Assembly: GCF_021295315.1 (NCBI RefSeq)
Contig: NZ_JAIMJA010000006.1
Location: 179,064 to 243,063, forward strand
Length of the DNA stretch: 64,000 nucleotides
Direction: 5' to 3'
Origin: Motilimonas cestriensis
GTDB taxonomy: Bacteria; Pseudomonadota; Gammaproteobacteria; Enterobacterales; CBDFNC01
Below are positions 1 to 9,264 of this stretch, in pieces. Below the pieces are notes generated by a model. The model had not been told where the DNA came from. It saw only the letters and a program-made list of their open reading frames with translations, and did no database searches. Both the position numbers and the translations under genes were made by a program. Numbering within the stretch: position 1 is the stretch's first letter; the number at the start of each line of letters is the position of its first letter.

Positions 1-291
1 AATTAGCTCTAGTTGGGTTAATAAATACTTACCCACACCGCGGCGGCGGGTTAAGTCTCTCACCGTAAACTGACTTAAGTTTGCGGTGTTTCCCTCTATG
101 CTCAGTAATGCCGCTGCGATATGGCGTTCGTTGAACATGGCGACATATAGGCTTGGGGATTTTTGTGCAATTAATGAATTTAATGCTAGATCGGTTAGCT
201 GTAGTTCAGGCCAAGCAGAGGCATAAATTTTCTTTAAATCAATTAGTAATTGAGGCTCGACTTGCTGCGGGTGAAAAACGCTTAAGCGCAT
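1..291 (-). CDS. panZ: PanZ/PanM-like GNAT protein (PanD maturation factor), 3' end cut by window
   Basis: Reading leftward from an ATG at 291, preceded by a good AGGAG ribosome site, about 97 codons are present before the window ends. The translation has the GNAT acetyl-CoA-binding signature RRRGVGKYLL after a VRDLT segment, and an earlier MFNERHIAAALL strand. This is the order seen in PanZ, which binds acetyl-CoA and triggers self-cleavage of aspartate decarboxylase PanD in pantothenate synthesis. The C-terminus is outside the window. A different small GNAT acetyltransferase is possible, but FNER together with TRRRGVG is characteristic of PanZ. Confidence 0.75.
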   Translation of the reverse strand, partial: MRLSVFHPQQVEPQLLIDLKKIYASAWPELQLTDLALNSLIAQKSPSLYVAMFNERHIAAALLSIEGNTANLSQFTVRDLTRRRGVGKYLLTQLELI

Positions 292-427
292 GGTGGCTCC
301 TAAGAAATGACAAGCGGTATGCTTATGACGTCATGCAGGTTAGAATTATAAGTCATTATAAAAGTTTCGTGTTTTATGGAAAAGAGCTTATCTGATCTTA
401 TGTCGGGTGAATGAAAGAGGATTTATT

Positions 428-676
428 ATGGAATGTCGCTTAGGTTGCGGTGCTTGCTGTATCGCGCCAAGTATTAGCTCCGCCATTCCAGGGATGGAGC
501 AGGGCAAGCCAGCGGGCGTTCGCTGTGTTCAACTTAATGAGCATAATTTATGTCGTTTATTTGGTAAACCAGAGCGGCCCAAGGTGTGTGCTGATTTTAA
601 GCCTTGTCCTTCTGTTTGTGGCAGCACTGACCAGCAGGCGATGATTAATATTGATGAGTTAGAAAGGCTGACTTAA
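428..676 (+). CDS. YkgJ-family cysteine cluster protein
   Basis: An 82-residue protein beginning MECRLGCGACC. Eight or so cysteines are arranged as in the YkgJ/UPF0153 family of small putative metal- or Fe-S-binding proteins: an N-terminal CxxGCGACC-like cluster, then C in VRCVQL, CRLF, VCADF, PCPSVCG. The ATG at 428 follows an AGAGG ribosome site. A start 21 bases upstream is possible but lacks support. The stop codon overlaps the convergent yibQ-like gene by 4 bases. The biochemical role of this family is not established. Confidence 0.8.
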   Translation: MECRLGCGACCIAPSISSAIPGMEQGKPAGVRCVQLNEHNLCRLFGKPERPKVCADFKPCPSVCGSTDQQAMINIDELERLT

Positions 677-1464
677 TTAACCGCTTCACTGCCGCTTTCA
701 TTAGCCGCTTTGGCTATTGCTGCCTCAGCAAGGGGCATGAGTTCAGTAATGTTTACTAAATTAACTGGGGCGATAGGCTGATTAAGCCTTTGCTGTAAAA
801 AGCTTAACGTTTCTGGGTAAGGGTGGCCAATTATGACCACATCGCGTCCTGAGCTGGCAAGTTTTAAGGCGAGATTAAATTGCTTTTCAATGGCCGCTCG
901 GCTGCGCAAATTATCTAAAAATATATGGCGACGTAGCACGGGCACGCCTAATGACTGGGCGGTGCTTTCGGCTAAGGTATTTTTACTGGTGCGACTATCG
1001 AGAAAAAATAACTCATGATGACGCAGGGTTTCCATGGTCCAGCGCATTTGTTCGGCCATGGTGGTGAGCTTGCTGCCCATGTGATTGTTTATGCCTTGGA
1101 TGAAGGGCAAAGCGACAATGGCTTGTTCTAGTTTATGTTTAAGCTCTTGCTCGCTCATATTTGCGCGTAGCGCTCCCGGCCCAAGAAATTCATTATTTGC
1201 CACCGCCTCCATTGGAATATGCAGCAACATATCTCGGTTTTGTGCCCATGCTTGTTGGCCGATGGTCAGCGCTTGCGGGGTAAAGGGTAGCAGTGAAAAT
1301 GCAACTTCACTAGGGAGCTTAAGGGCTTGAAAGTCATGTTCGCTATTGCCGATATCATCGATGATAATGGCTAGGTTGGCAGCACTGCAAAAGCTTGAAA
1401 GCAGTAATAAAAATGCGCTTAATAACCGTGTTGTTACGGTAGTACCGCGTTGATGTAAGGGCAT
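673..1464 (-). CDS. yibQ: YibQ divergent polysaccharide deacetylase family protein
   Basis: A 263-residue protein with an N-terminal signal peptide (hydrophobic run, cleavage near SFCSAAN) and the family's opening motif LAIIIDDIGN. The GHPYPET motif lies near the C-terminus. This is the divergent polysaccharide deacetylase (DUF610) family, a periplasmic NodB-like barrel. It directly follows envC and gpmI on the same strand, as in enterobacteria, so it is probably expressed with them and linked to cell-wall work. Enzymatic activity has not been clearly shown for the family. The end overlaps the convergent YkgJ gene by 4 bases. Confidence 0.88.
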   Translation of the reverse strand: MPLHQRGTTVTTRLLSAFLLLLSSFCSAANLAIIIDDIGNSEHDFQALKLPSEVAFSLLPFTPQALTIGQQAWAQNRDMLLHIPMEAVANNEFLGPGALRANMSEQELKHKLEQAIVALPFIQGINNHMGSKLTTMAEQMRWTMETLRHHELFFLDSRTSKNTLAESTAQSLGVPVLRRHIFLDNLRSRAAIEKQFNLALKLASSGRDVVIIGHPYPETLSFLQQRLNQPIAPVNLVNITELMPLAEAAIAKAANESGSEAVN

Positions 1465-1465
1465 A

Positions 1466-2635
1466 TTATTTTCTGCTTAGCCATTTCCGTGGATCTTGCG
1501 GTTTGCCTTGATAACGGATCTCAAAGTACAAACCACTGCGCTTTTGTCCACCACTGCGTCCTGCAAGGGCGATAACTTCATCATTTCTTACGGTATCACC
1601 AACGCTTTTTAATAAGGCTTGGTTGTGACCATAAAGGCTCATAAAGCCTTTGCCATGGTCAATCACCATCACCATGCCGTAGCCCTTTAAATATTCAGAG
1701 TAGACGACTTGACCATGAGATAAGGCTTTTATTTCCGCCCCTTCTTTGGCAGCAATAAGCATGCCTTTCCAGCGTAACTGGCCGCTACGGTGACCACCGA
1801 ACCGGTGCAACACTCGCCCTTTAATTGGCCAGCTAAGCTTACCTTTATATTTTTGTAGCCCATCGAGCACGGGCTTTTTAATGTTTTCTAGCTCTTGTTC
1901 GATTTTTTGCTGCTCAATACTTTCGGCAAGTTGTTGCGATAGATGTTTTTCTGCATCTTCTAACTGTTTTATTTGTTGTTGCTCTGAGGTGATGGTCTGA
2001 TTTAAGGCGGCCATCGCATCTTCACGGCCCGCTTGTTGTGCTGTCAGTTTTTTCTGTTGCTCGCCGTGTTCGAGTTTGAGTCTTGCCAATTGTTCAATTT
2101 TAGCTGTTTGTTGCTGTTGGTTTTCATTGAGCTCGGCTAAGGTGTTTTGCATTTTTTGTAAGCTTTTGATGCGTGCTTTGTTCAGGTATTGATAATAGCT
2201 GATCGCTCGGTCAATTCTGGTTGGGTCCTCTTGATTGAGTAACACTTTTAAATAATCGTGTTGACCGGTTCGATAGGCGCTAGCAATTTGATTCGCTAAT
2301 AGCTTTTGCTGTTTTAGTCTGTTCTGTTCTAGTTTTTCAGCGGAGATCTTGAGTTTGTCGAGGTTTTTTTGCGCTTCACGCGTGGCTTCTGCATTGGCCT
2401 GTAGTTTACCGGCAAATTTGGCGATTTCTTTTTCAGCACTCTCTAGTTCTTGTTGCAGTCGGGCAATAGCCTTACTTTGTTTTTGAATATTTTCTTGGTG
2501 GGATTTTATTTGCTGTTTTACGTTGTCCAGCTCAGATTGCTCAGCGTGCGCCGAGTTAAAAAATAAAAAAAGCAAAACGGCGGCAATGATGCCGGCCGTT
2601 TTGCTTATCTGCTTGAACAATTCATTCCCCTTCAT
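1466..2635 (-). CDS. envC: EnvC, murein hydrolase activator with degenerate M23 domain
   Basis: A 389-residue protein with a signal peptide (cleavage near NSAHAEQ). A long coiled coil follows, rich in Q, E and K (about residues 32-250), and then a LytM/M23-like C-terminal domain (about 265-389). Related M23 enzymes use HxxxD and HxH zinc ligands. Here the region reads RFGGHRSGQLRWKG and later YGHNQ, so the zinc site is incomplete, as in EnvC proteins that activate amidases AmiA/B rather than cut peptidoglycan. It acts at the division septum under FtsEX control in E. coli. It lies one base upstream of yibQ and 9 bases after gpmI, so a gpmI-envC-yibQ operon is likely. Confidence 0.93.
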   Translation of the reverse strand: MKGNELFKQISKTAGIIAAVLLFLFFNSAHAEQSELDNVKQQIKSHQENIQKQSKAIARLQQELESAEKEIAKFAGKLQANAEATREAQKNLDKLKISAEKLEQNRLKQQKLLANQIASAYRTGQHDYLKVLLNQEDPTRIDRAISYYQYLNKARIKSLQKMQNTLAELNENQQQQTAKIEQLARLKLEHGEQQKKLTAQQAGREDAMAALNQTITSEQQQIKQLEDAEKHLSQQLAESIEQQKIEQELENIKKPVLDGLQKYKGKLSWPIKGRVLHRFGGHRSGQLRWKGMLIAAKEGAEIKALSHGQVVYSEYLKGYGMVMVIDHGKGFMSLYGHNQALLKSVGDTVRNDEVIALAGRSGGQKRSGLYFEIRYQGKPQDPRKWLSRK

Positions 2636-2644
2636 GGGGAAAGA

Positions 2645-4171
2645 TTATTTCAAAATCATCAGAGGCTTACCAGTCATTTCAGCTGGAATTTCCATGCCCA
2701 TCAAATTTAGCATCGTTGGTGCTAAGTCACTTAGCTTACCGTCTTCTAATGCAGTTGCTTCTCGGCCAACATAGATAAGTGGCACTGGCAGGCTAGTGTG
2801 TGCGGTGTGAACGCCACCTGTTTCTGGGTCGATCATTTGCTCTGCGTTACCGTGGTCTGCGGTGATTAAACACTCGCCGCCGACTTCTTTTAGGGCTGCA
2901 ACGACTTCACCTATGCTGCTGTCTACGGCTTCACAAGCTTTAACCGCTGCATCGTAAACGCCAGTGTGACCAACCATGTCACCATTTGGATAGTTACAAA
3001 TGATGACGTCGTACTTGTCGCTCTTAATGGCGCCAACTAGCTTTTCAGTCAGTTCAGCTGAGCTCATTTCCGGCTGTAGATCGTAAGTGGCCACTGCTGG
3101 AGATGAAATTAATGAACGCTCTTCGCCCTTAAATTCTTCTTCTACGCCACCGTTAAAGAAGAACGTAACGTGAGCATATTTTTCAGTTTCAGAGATACGC
3201 AGTTGCGTTTTACCGTGATCAGATAACCATTCACCAAGGGTGTTGGTTAGTGACTCTGATGGGTAAGCGCAAGCTGTATCAATATCGGCAGCGTATTCTG
3301 TGATCATCACAAAATCAGCAAGTTTTGGTTCAACTTGACGTTTGAAGCCATCAAAGCCTGCATCGGTAAATGAACGGGTGATTTCACGCGCACGGTCAGC
3401 ACGGAAGTTCATGAAAATAACCGCATCGCCATCTTCGATTGGCGCTGCTTCACCGATCACGGTCGCTTTCACGAATTCATCGTTTTCTTCACGAGCGTAA
3501 GCGGCTGCTAATGCGTCAGAGGCGCTGTCGTATTTGTATTCAGCTTGGCTTTGCGTAAGTAGGTTGTAAGCTTGCTCAACGCGATCCCAGCGGTTATCGC
3601 GGTCCATTGCAAAATAACGACCAATCACTGTGGCAAAACGGCCTTTGCCTAAGGCTTTGAATTTCTCTTCAAATAGCTCGATTGAACCTTGTGCGCTACG
3701 TGGTGGCGTATCTCGGCCATCAGTGATTGCGTGTAGGTAGATTTTTTCTGCACCACGTTTAGCTGCAAGTTCAACGGCTGCCAGCATGTGGTCTTCGTGG
3801 CTGTGAACGCCGCCTGGAGAAAGTAGACCCATGATGTGAACTGCTTTACCTGCATTAGTCGCCTTATCAATTGCGCCTGTTAATACGGGGTTTTCATCAA
3901 ATGTGCCATCAAGGATGTCTTTAGTGATGCGGGTTAAATTTTGGTAAACCACGCGGCCTGCACCTATGTTGGTGTGGCCCACTTCAGAGTTGCCCATTTG
4001 ACCATCGGGTAAACCTACATCCATACCAGAAGCAGAGATTAGGGTGTTGGCGTATTCTTTACATAGGCCGTCAAGTACTGGCGTATTGGCATTTGATACT
4101 GCGTTGTCTGGCATATCTGCACGATATCCCCAGCCATCCATAATGATAAGTACTAAGGGCTTCTTAGCCAT
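2645..4171 (-). CDS. gpmI: 2,3-bisphosphoglycerate-independent phosphoglycerate mutase
   Basis: A 508-residue protein of the usual iPGM length. It opens with LVIMDGWG-like metal-ligand sequence and has the phosphoserine nucleophile motif [10 protein letters not shown], the HSHEDH motif, and the C-terminal metal site [10 protein letters not shown] followed by HTAHTS. It interconverts 3- and 2-phosphoglycerate in glycolysis and gluconeogenesis, using manganese and a phosphoserine intermediate. It is the first gene of the minus-strand gpmI-envC-yibQ group. The 238-base gap to the divergent yibN holds the promoters. Confidence 0.97.
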   Translation of the reverse strand: MAKKPLVLIIMDGWGYRADMPDNAVSNANTPVLDGLCKEYANTLISASGMDVGLPDGQMGNSEVGHTNIGAGRVVYQNLTRITKDILDGTFDENPVLTGAIDKATNAGKAVHIMGLLSPGGVHSHEDHMLAAVELAAKRGAEKIYLHAITDGRDTPPRSAQGSIELFEEKFKALGKGRFATVIGRYFAMDRDNRWDRVEQAYNLLTQSQAEYKYDSASDALAAAYAREENDEFVKATVIGEAAPIEDGDAVIFMNFRADRAREITRSFTDAGFDGFKRQVEPKLADFVMITEYAADIDTACAYPSESLTNTLGEWLSDHGKTQLRISETEKYAHVTFFFNGGVEEEFKGEERSLISSPAVATYDLQPEMSSAELTEKLVGAIKSDKYDVIICNYPNGDMVGHTGVYDAAVKACEAVDSSIGEVVAALKEVGGECLITADHGNAEQMIDPETGGVHTAHTSLPVPLIYVGREATALEDGKLSDLAPTMLNLMGMEIPAEMTGKPLMILK

Positions 4172-4409
4172 ATGTTGAACCTCTTTTGGTTAGATTTGTG
4201 AAAATAAAATTAGCGTAATTTTACTACATTTAGATGCTATGTTGTAGATCTGGCTCAATCCTTTCGTATTATTTCAGACCTTTTCCCTTAGTTTGGCTCA
4301 CTTTTATCCCAACACGAGAAAAAGTATCGTATTTCGGTTTTGGCAAGGCTGATCTTCTGGCTCGGCACAGGTATACTCAGCTTTTTTCAGGCTAACGAAG
4401 TATTACATT

Positions 4410-4838
4410 ATGCAAGAATATATGGATTTTGCTGCAGCTAACCCGATGCTGGTCATTGCGTGGTTTGGTTTAGCGGGCGCGTTAATTTTTACCACAGTAA
4501 AGAGTCGCTTTTCAGCGGTAAAGAGTGTCACCCATCAGCAAGCAACCTTGATGATGAACAAAGAAGATGCTGTTGTGGTTGACGTGCGTAGCTTAGATGA
4601 ATTCAAAAAAGGCCACATTGTTGGTGCAAAACATTTAACTGAGTCACAAATTAACGCAGGAACCTTCACCGGTGTTGAAAATCTAAAAGAGAGCCCCATT
4701 ATAGTGGTATGTGCCACGGGAATGCGCTCTTCTGGAGCTGCCAATAAACTTGTGAAAGCAGGTTTTACGCAAGTGAATAACTTGACGGGCGGTTTAGCGG
4801 AATGGAAAAACGCCAACCTGCCACTAACAAAGAAATAA
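4410..4838 (+). CDS. yibN: YibN rhodanese-like membrane-anchored protein
   Basis: A 142-residue protein with one N-terminal membrane segment (about residues 11-28) followed by a rhodanese domain. The active-site loop is VVCATGMRSSGAA, with the cysteine placed for persulfide formation. The conserved VVDVRSLDEFKKGHI is near the domain start. It is divergent from gpmI and upstream of secB. In E. coli, grxC normally lies between yibN and secB. Here there is only a 176-base gap, so grxC is absent from this locus. Sulfur transfer is inferred from the fold; the physiological acceptor is unknown. Confidence 0.9.
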   Translation: MQEYMDFAAANPMLVIAWFGLAGALIFTTVKSRFSAVKSVTHQQATLMMNKEDAVVVDVRSLDEFKKGHIVGAKHLTESQINAGTFTGVENLKESPIIVVCATGMRSSGAANKLVKAGFTQVNNLTGGLAEWKNANLPLTKK

Positions 4839-4967
4839 TCGCCGTCTAGTTATTGTCAGTTGATTCAGCCATTTTTGCGCGAAACACTGAAACTATTTTT
4901 TGCGGCGTTGTTATTCATATAAATGCAAACGGAATGCATTAAGTTTGGATGACGTGGTTTTTTATTT

Positions 4968-4995
4968 GGGGGATTCCCCCCTTGAAGTTTTTTTA
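4968..4995 (+). terminator. GC hairpin in secB leader, possible yibN terminator
   Basis: A perfect GGGGG-ATT-CCCCC stem-loop is followed within about 7 bases by a run of seven T. It lies between yibN and the secB ribosome site. It could terminate or attenuate yibN transcription ahead of secB. Confidence 0.45.
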
Positions 4996-5014
4996 TTATT
5001 AAGGATTTTTTAAG

Positions 5015-5497
5015 ATGGCCGAAGAACAACAAAATGCGCAAGAACAACAACAAATTGATTTCAACATTCAGCGCATTTTCCTAAAAGATATTTCTTTTGA
5101 ATGTCCAAACTCTCCAGCAATATTCCAAAAAGAATGGCAGCCAGAAGTTAAGCTAGATCTCGATACTAAAAGCGCAAAATTAGCTGATAACGTATTTGAA
5201 GTTGTACTATCTCTGACAGTAACAGCAACGATTGCTGACGAAACTGCGTTCCTATGTGAAGTGCAGCAAGCAGGTATTTTCACTGTTGGTGAAATGCCGG
5301 ATCCACAGCTTGCACATTGTTTAGGTGCATTCTGTCCAAATATTCTTTTCCCATATGCGCGTGAAGCGGTAACAAGCATGGTTACGCGTGGTACATTCCC
5401 ACAACTTAACCTTGCGCCAGTTAACTTTGACGCACTTTTCGCCCAAGCTATGCAACAACGTGCAGCTGAAGCGCAGCCGGAACAATTGGATTCATAA
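5015..5497 (+). CDS. secB: Protein-export chaperone SecB
   Basis: A 160-residue protein with the SecB sequence pattern: [14 protein letters not shown], then the conserved [10 protein letters not shown] and [15 protein letters not shown]. SecB is a tetrameric cytosolic chaperone that holds secretory precursors unfolded and hands them to SecA. The start follows AAGGA at the proper distance. It is 5 bases upstream of gpsA, the usual secB-gpsA pairing. Confidence 0.97.
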   Translation: MAEEQQNAQEQQQIDFNIQRIFLKDISFECPNSPAIFQKEWQPEVKLDLDTKSAKLADNVFEVVLSLTVTATIADETAFLCEVQQAGIFTVGEMPDPQLAHCLGAFCPNILFPYAREAVTSMVTRGTFPQLNLAPVNFDALFAQAMQQRAAEAQPEQLDS

Positions 5498-5502
5498 TTC
5501 TT

Positions 5503-6504
5503 ATGGCTAAATCTGCAGCCATTTCTGTATTGGGGGCGGGGTCTTACGGCACCGCCCTTGCTATTTCTTTAGCCAGAAACGGACATCAAACTTTGCTTTG
5601 GGGCCATGAGCCCGTGCACATGGCAAAGCTCAAGCAAGAACGTTGCAATCAAGCGTTTTTACCCGATTGCCCTTTTCCTGACACGCTAGACATTGAAGCT
5701 GATTTAGCAACCTGTATTGCCGCTTCTCGTAATATCTTAGTAGTGGTGCCAAGTCATGCTTTTGGCATTGTATTAAAGCAAATAAAGCCGCTGTTAACGC
5801 CAGAACATCGTGTGGTGTGGGCGACTAAAGGCCTTGAGCCAGACACTGGCAGATTACTTCAAGACGTCGCTATTGATGTATTGGGTCGCGATATTTCCCT
5901 TGCTGTGATTTCAGGGCCAACCTTTGCTAAAGAATTAGCGGCCGGTTTGCCTACGGCAATCTCGTTATCTTCTACAGATCCCGTTTTTGTTAACGATTTA
6001 TCTGACCTATTACACAGTGAACATTTTCGTGTTTATACCAATGAAGACTTTATTGGTGTGCAATTAGGTGGCGCAGTGAAGAACGTCATCGCTATCGGCG
6101 CGGGTTTGGCTGACGGTTTGGGGTTTGGCGCAAATGCTAGAACAGCGTTAATTACCCGTGGCTTAGCTGAGCTAACGCGATTGGGTGCAGCGTTAAATGC
6201 TGATCCTAAAACCTTTATGGGCATGGCTGGACTGGGTGATTTAGTGCTGACGTGTACTGATAACCAATCTCGAAATCGACGTTTTGGATTAGCGTTAGGT
6301 CGAGGGTTATCGATGGCTGATGCGCAAACTGAAATAGGTCAAGTGGTAGAAGGGTATCGCAATACAAAAGAGGTGTTTATGTTGTCGCAACGGCTAAATG
6401 TCGAGATGCCGATAACGGAACAAATCTACCAAGTATTATACCAAGGAAAAGACCCAAAATTGGCTGCGATTGCTTTATTAGCACGTAGTAAAAAAGACGA
6501 ATAA
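5503..6504 (+). CDS. gpsA: Glycerol-3-phosphate dehydrogenase [NAD(P)+]
   Basis: A 333-residue protein with an N-terminal Rossmann motif [10 protein letters not shown], the central WATKGLE and SGPTFAKE segments, and the C-terminal catalytic domain with [14 protein letters not shown] (catalytic lysine) and [10 protein letters not shown]. It reduces dihydroxyacetone phosphate to sn-glycerol 3-phosphate, the first step of phospholipid synthesis, in the cytosol. It is translated just after secB. A strong terminator follows. Confidence 0.97.
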   Translation: MAKSAAISVLGAGSYGTALAISLARNGHQTLLWGHEPVHMAKLKQERCNQAFLPDCPFPDTLDIEADLATCIAASRNILVVVPSHAFGIVLKQIKPLLTPEHRVVWATKGLEPDTGRLLQDVAIDVLGRDISLAVISGPTFAKELAAGLPTAISLSSTDPVFVNDLSDLLHSEHFRVYTNEDFIGVQLGGAVKNVIAIGAGLADGLGFGANARTALITRGLAELTRLGAALNADPKTFMGMAGLGDLVLTCTDNQSRNRRFGLALGRGLSMADAQTEIGQVVEGYRNTKEVFMLSQRLNVEMPITEQIYQVLYQGKDPKLAAIALLARSKKDE

Positions 6505-6529
6505 TATCGCTTTACCTTGCTCTGAATAT

Positions 6530-6560
6530 AAAAAACCGCTTATTGTTAAGCGGTTTTTTA
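6530..6560. terminator. Bidirectional terminator between gpsA and nfuA
   Basis: AAAAAACCGCTTA and its complement TAAGCGGTTTTTT flank a short loop. The A-run and T-run serve both strands, so it ends both gpsA (plus) and nfuA (minus). Confidence 0.9.
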
Positions 6561-6574
6561 GTTATCAAATAAGC

Positions 6575-7168
6575 TTACTTATAGTAAGAGTGCTCACCAC
6601 TTTCATGGTCAGTAATGTCACGTACACCTTTTAATTCGCCTTCAAAGGTCACTAGCATTTGTTTTTCAATGCCGTCTTTCAGTGTTACGTCAACCATTGA
6701 GCAGCCATTACAACCGCCACCAAATTGAACGATAGCAAAACCGTCTTCGGTAATTTCGATTAACTTCACATTACCGCCATGGCTAGCTAGGCCGGGATTC
6801 ACTTCCGATTGAATAAAATATTCAATTCGCTCGATCAACGGAGCATCATCTGCAACTCGTTTCATCTTCGCATTAGGCGCTTTTAGCGTTAACTGAGTGC
6901 CGGTTTCTTCGGTCACTAGGTCAATGGTGGCGTCTTCTAAAAATGGCGCACTCACCTCATCAACTAAAGCATCAAAACCATCAAAAGGTAAGAACACATC
7001 GGTACGTTCAACCGCTTCAGGTGGGCAATAAGAAACACCACACTCAGCGTTAGGTGTGCCAGGGTTAACTACAAATACGCGAATATTGGTGCCTTCTGGC
7101 TGCGAACTTAGCAGCTTTACAAAGTGTTGCTGCGCGTCACTGGAAATACTGATCATCACTATCCTCAA
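6575..7168 (-). CDS. nfuA: Fe-S biogenesis protein NfuA
   Basis: A 197-residue protein. The N-terminal half is a degenerate A-type scaffold domain. The C-terminal Nfu domain (about residues 105-190) carries the cluster-binding CxxC in [15 protein letters not shown]. NfuA receives 4Fe-4S clusters and delivers them to target enzymes, with a role under oxidative stress or iron limitation. It is next to the comF-like gene on the same strand, a common enterobacterial arrangement (gntX-nfuA, near bioH). Confidence 0.95.
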   Translation of the reverse strand: MRIVMISISSDAQQHFVKLLSSQPEGTNIRVFVVNPGTPNAECGVSYCPPEAVERTDVFLPFDGFDALVDEVSAPFLEDATIDLVTEETGTQLTLKAPNAKMKRVADDAPLIERIEYFIQSEVNPGLASHGGNVKLIEITEDGFAIVQFGGGCNGCSMVDVTLKDGIEKQMLVTFEGELKGVRDITDHESGEHSYYK

Positions 7169-7248
7169 AAAACCTGACTAAATCACTCAGGCATTATAGC
7201 GTCAATAACAGGGTATTTAGTATCAAAAAAAGCACATTTATGATGATT

Positions 7249-7995
7249 TTATGGCCTTGTTGTGGGCGTTCGGCAAATACACCATATTTCTATTTGTTTA
7301 ACACCTGCTTTTTGCAGCCCTTTACATAAGCTATTAATAGTCGCGCCAGTAGTGACGATGTCATCGATAATGGCGACATGATCAAGCTGCGCAGGTAGCG
7401 CTGCGACTTTGAAGGCTTGGTGCATATTGCGCTTACGTTGTTTGATATTCAACTGGGTTTGGCTAGTGGTATTTTTGACTCTTTTGACCCAGTGACTGTG
7501 CCAAGGAATAGCTAATGTCTTCGCGCAGTGCTCGGCAATTAATTGGGCTTGGTTAAAACCACGCTGGCGTTCTTTACGAGGGTGAAGCGGGACTGGTATT
7601 AAGGCTTGGGGTAAATTTATTGTCACTGATTCTGCTGCATGTGTATGGATTCTTTCAGCCATTAATTGACCTAATACACAGCTGTAGGTGGTTTGCTTTT
7701 GATATTTGAGGTGATAAACCAACTGATTGAGTGGCGGCTCAAATAAGCCACATGCATGCAGTTTAGTAAATTTTGGTGGCGTGCGGACGCATTGACCGCA
7801 CATGGATTCAGTGGTTGGTAAAGGTAAGCCACAACGCAAGCAGTGAGGGTAAGTTTGTTTTAGATCTTGATAGCAAGTGTGACAGACCAGTCCCGTTGCA
7901 ATGCCTTGCTGGCAAAGTAAGCAACTCAATGGCAACAGGCATTGGGCGTACTGGCCAAGTTTCTTCCTTGCAAGTGTTAATGCATGGGGTAACAT
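7249..7995 (-). CDS. ComF/GntX-family phosphoribosyltransferase-like protein
   Basis: The protein has an N-terminal double zinc-ribbon (CLLCQQG, CHTCYQ, CLRCGLP, CGQC) and a C-terminal phosphoribosyltransferase fold with the PRPP loop VAIIDDIVTTGATI. ComF proteins are linked to DNA uptake in competent bacteria; in E. coli the homologue GntX/YhgH is needed for use of DNA as a nutrient. The start is uncertain. In-frame ATGs exist at 8028, 8019 and 7995; the one at 8028 would overlap the bioH start codon on the other strand. I chose 7995 because it gives the usual short N-terminus. Confidence 0.85.
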   Translation of the reverse strand: MLPHALTLARKKLGQYAQCLLPLSCLLCQQGIATGLVCHTCYQDLKQTYPHCLRCGLPLPTTESMCGQCVRTPPKFTKLHACGLFEPPLNQLVYHLKYQKQTTYSCVLGQLMAERIHTHAAESVTINLPQALIPVPLHPRKERQRGFNQAQLIAEHCAKTLAIPWHSHWVKRVKNTTSQTQLNIKQRKRNMHQAFKVAALPAQLDHVAIIDDIVTTGATINSLCKGLQKAGVKQIEIWCICRTPTTRP

Positions 7996-8026
7996 GGGCG
8001 CTTTTTGAAGGCTGAGCATAGGCACC

Positions 8027-8794
8027 ATGACAAAAAAATTGAATATAACCAGTGTAGGACAGGGACGCGATCTTGTGTTGTTGCACGGCTGGGGGTTAAA
8101 CAGTGCGGCGTGGCAGGGCGTGCTACCACTACTTGAAAGCTATTTTACGGTGCACTTAATTGACTTACCTGGCTTTGGTGAGAGTGAGCCCTTTGCATTG
8201 CATACATTGCAGAATATGGCGCAAGCTGTACTCGACCAAGCGCCAACTGAGGCGGTCTGGGTTGGATGGTCTTTAGGTGGTTTAGTGGCCACACAAGCCG
8301 CATTAATGTCTCCTGATAGAGTCAGACGCTTGGTAACCGTCGCTTCTAGTCCTAAATTTTCACAAGACCAAGATTGGCCAGGCATTCAACCTAGGGTGCT
8401 ACAACAGTTTATTGATTCATTAGCGGGCGACTTTAAAACCACCATAGAGCGCTTTTTGGCGGTTCAAGCAATGGGAAGCGAATCGGCGCGACAGGATATT
8501 AAGGCATTGAAAACGTGGCTGGCAGAAAAACCGTTACCTGACCCTAAGGCATTAGCAGATGGCCTGACTATTTTGCAACAAGATGATTTACGAACCCAGT
8601 TAGGGGGATTAGAGATGCCATTTTTAGCAATGTTTGGAAAATTAGACCGTCTCGTTCCTATTGATGTGGCGCAACAAGTGACGTTATTAGCGCCGGACAG
8701 TGAAATCTATGTCTTTGAAAAGGCGTCACATGCGCCGTTTGTAACCGATAAAGAGCAGTTCTCGGCGCAGCTTATTCACTTTTGTTTGGTGTAA
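8027..8794 (+). CDS. bioH: Pimeloyl-ACP methyl ester carboxylesterase BioH
   Basis: A 255-residue alpha/beta hydrolase. The oxyanion-hole region is LHGWGLNSAAW, the nucleophile elbow is VGWSLGG, the aspartate lies in FGKLDRLVP, and the histidine is in ASHAPF. BioH releases pimeloyl-ACP from its methyl ester, closing the BioC-BioH route to the biotin precursor. It is divergent from comF, the standard gammaproteobacterial arrangement. A link to the avidin-like gene at 50.6 kb is thematic only. Confidence 0.92.
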   Translation: MTKKLNITSVGQGRDLVLLHGWGLNSAAWQGVLPLLESYFTVHLIDLPGFGESEPFALHTLQNMAQAVLDQAPTEAVWVGWSLGGLVATQAALMSPDRVRRLVTVASSPKFSQDQDWPGIQPRVLQQFIDSLAGDFKTTIERFLAVQAMGSESARQDIKALKTWLAEKPLPDPKALADGLTILQQDDLRTQLGGLEMPFLAMFGKLDRLVPIDVAQQVTLLAPDSEIYVFEKASHAPFVTDKEQFSAQLIHFCLV

Positions 8795-8811
8795 ATAAGT
8801 AATAATTGCTG

Positions 8812-8837
8812 TAAAAATAGCCGATTTTGAGCGATAA
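8812..8837 (+). promoter_or_regulatory. Possible sigma-28 (FliA) promoter
   Basis: TAAAAATA, 10 bases, AGCGATAA resembles the flagellar sigma-28 consensus (TAAAGTTT, about 11 bases, GCCGATAA). It lies 31 bases upstream of a gene for a flagellar-rod-like protein, which makes it more plausible. The match is partial. Confidence 0.35.
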
Positions 8838-8867
8838 TTAGCTCAGATATTAGGCGAGAATTTAGCC

Positions 8868-9170
8868 ATGAACATACAGTCCGCATTTAGCATTGGTGTT
8901 GAAGGATTTCAACGAGCGCAGCAGCAGGTAACGCAAAGTGCGTCTAACATTGCTCAGCAAACGATTGATAGCGCCAACGCGAACGGTAATGCTGGTATTG
9001 TGCAAGACGCGCAAACAAGTGCGACATTGCTGCCGGCAGATCGCACCCAACAATCTGTGGTGACTGAGCTCGTTAATTTAACCGTGGCGGAACATCAAGC
9101 CAAAGCATCCGCTAAGACTATTTCAGCCGCGGATGAGATGATAGGAAGTATTATTGACATAAAAGTGTAG
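8868..9170 (+). CDS. Small flagellar rod/hook-like protein
   Basis: A 100-residue protein. Its N-terminus (INSAFS-like, then GVEGFQRAQQQVTQSASNIAQQT) and its C-terminus (ELVNLTVAEHQAKASAKTISAADEMIGSIIDIKV) resemble the paired terminal helices of flagellar axial proteins such as FlgC and FlgE, with almost nothing between them. No other flagellar gene is nearby. The ends suggest a coiled-coil axial-type fold. It could be a minimal rod-related protein or an unrelated family with similar heptads. A possible sigma-28 promoter lies upstream. Confidence 0.6.
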   Translation: MNIQSAFSIGVEGFQRAQQQVTQSASNIAQQTIDSANANGNAGIVQDAQTSATLLPADRTQQSVVTELVNLTVAEHQAKASAKTISAADEMIGSIIDIKV

Positions 9171-9264
9171 TAAACGTTTTGCGAGCAGGGGTTTAACTCA
9201 GATTTTCGGGTTAAGCATAACGAATTTAGTTACATCTAGGAGCAGTGGACATGAGGAAATTATC

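Noticed and set aside
153..395. Open frame of 80 codons on the plus strand
   Set aside because: It lies opposite panZ, whose translation has clear GNAT motifs; the plus-strand frame shows no family features.
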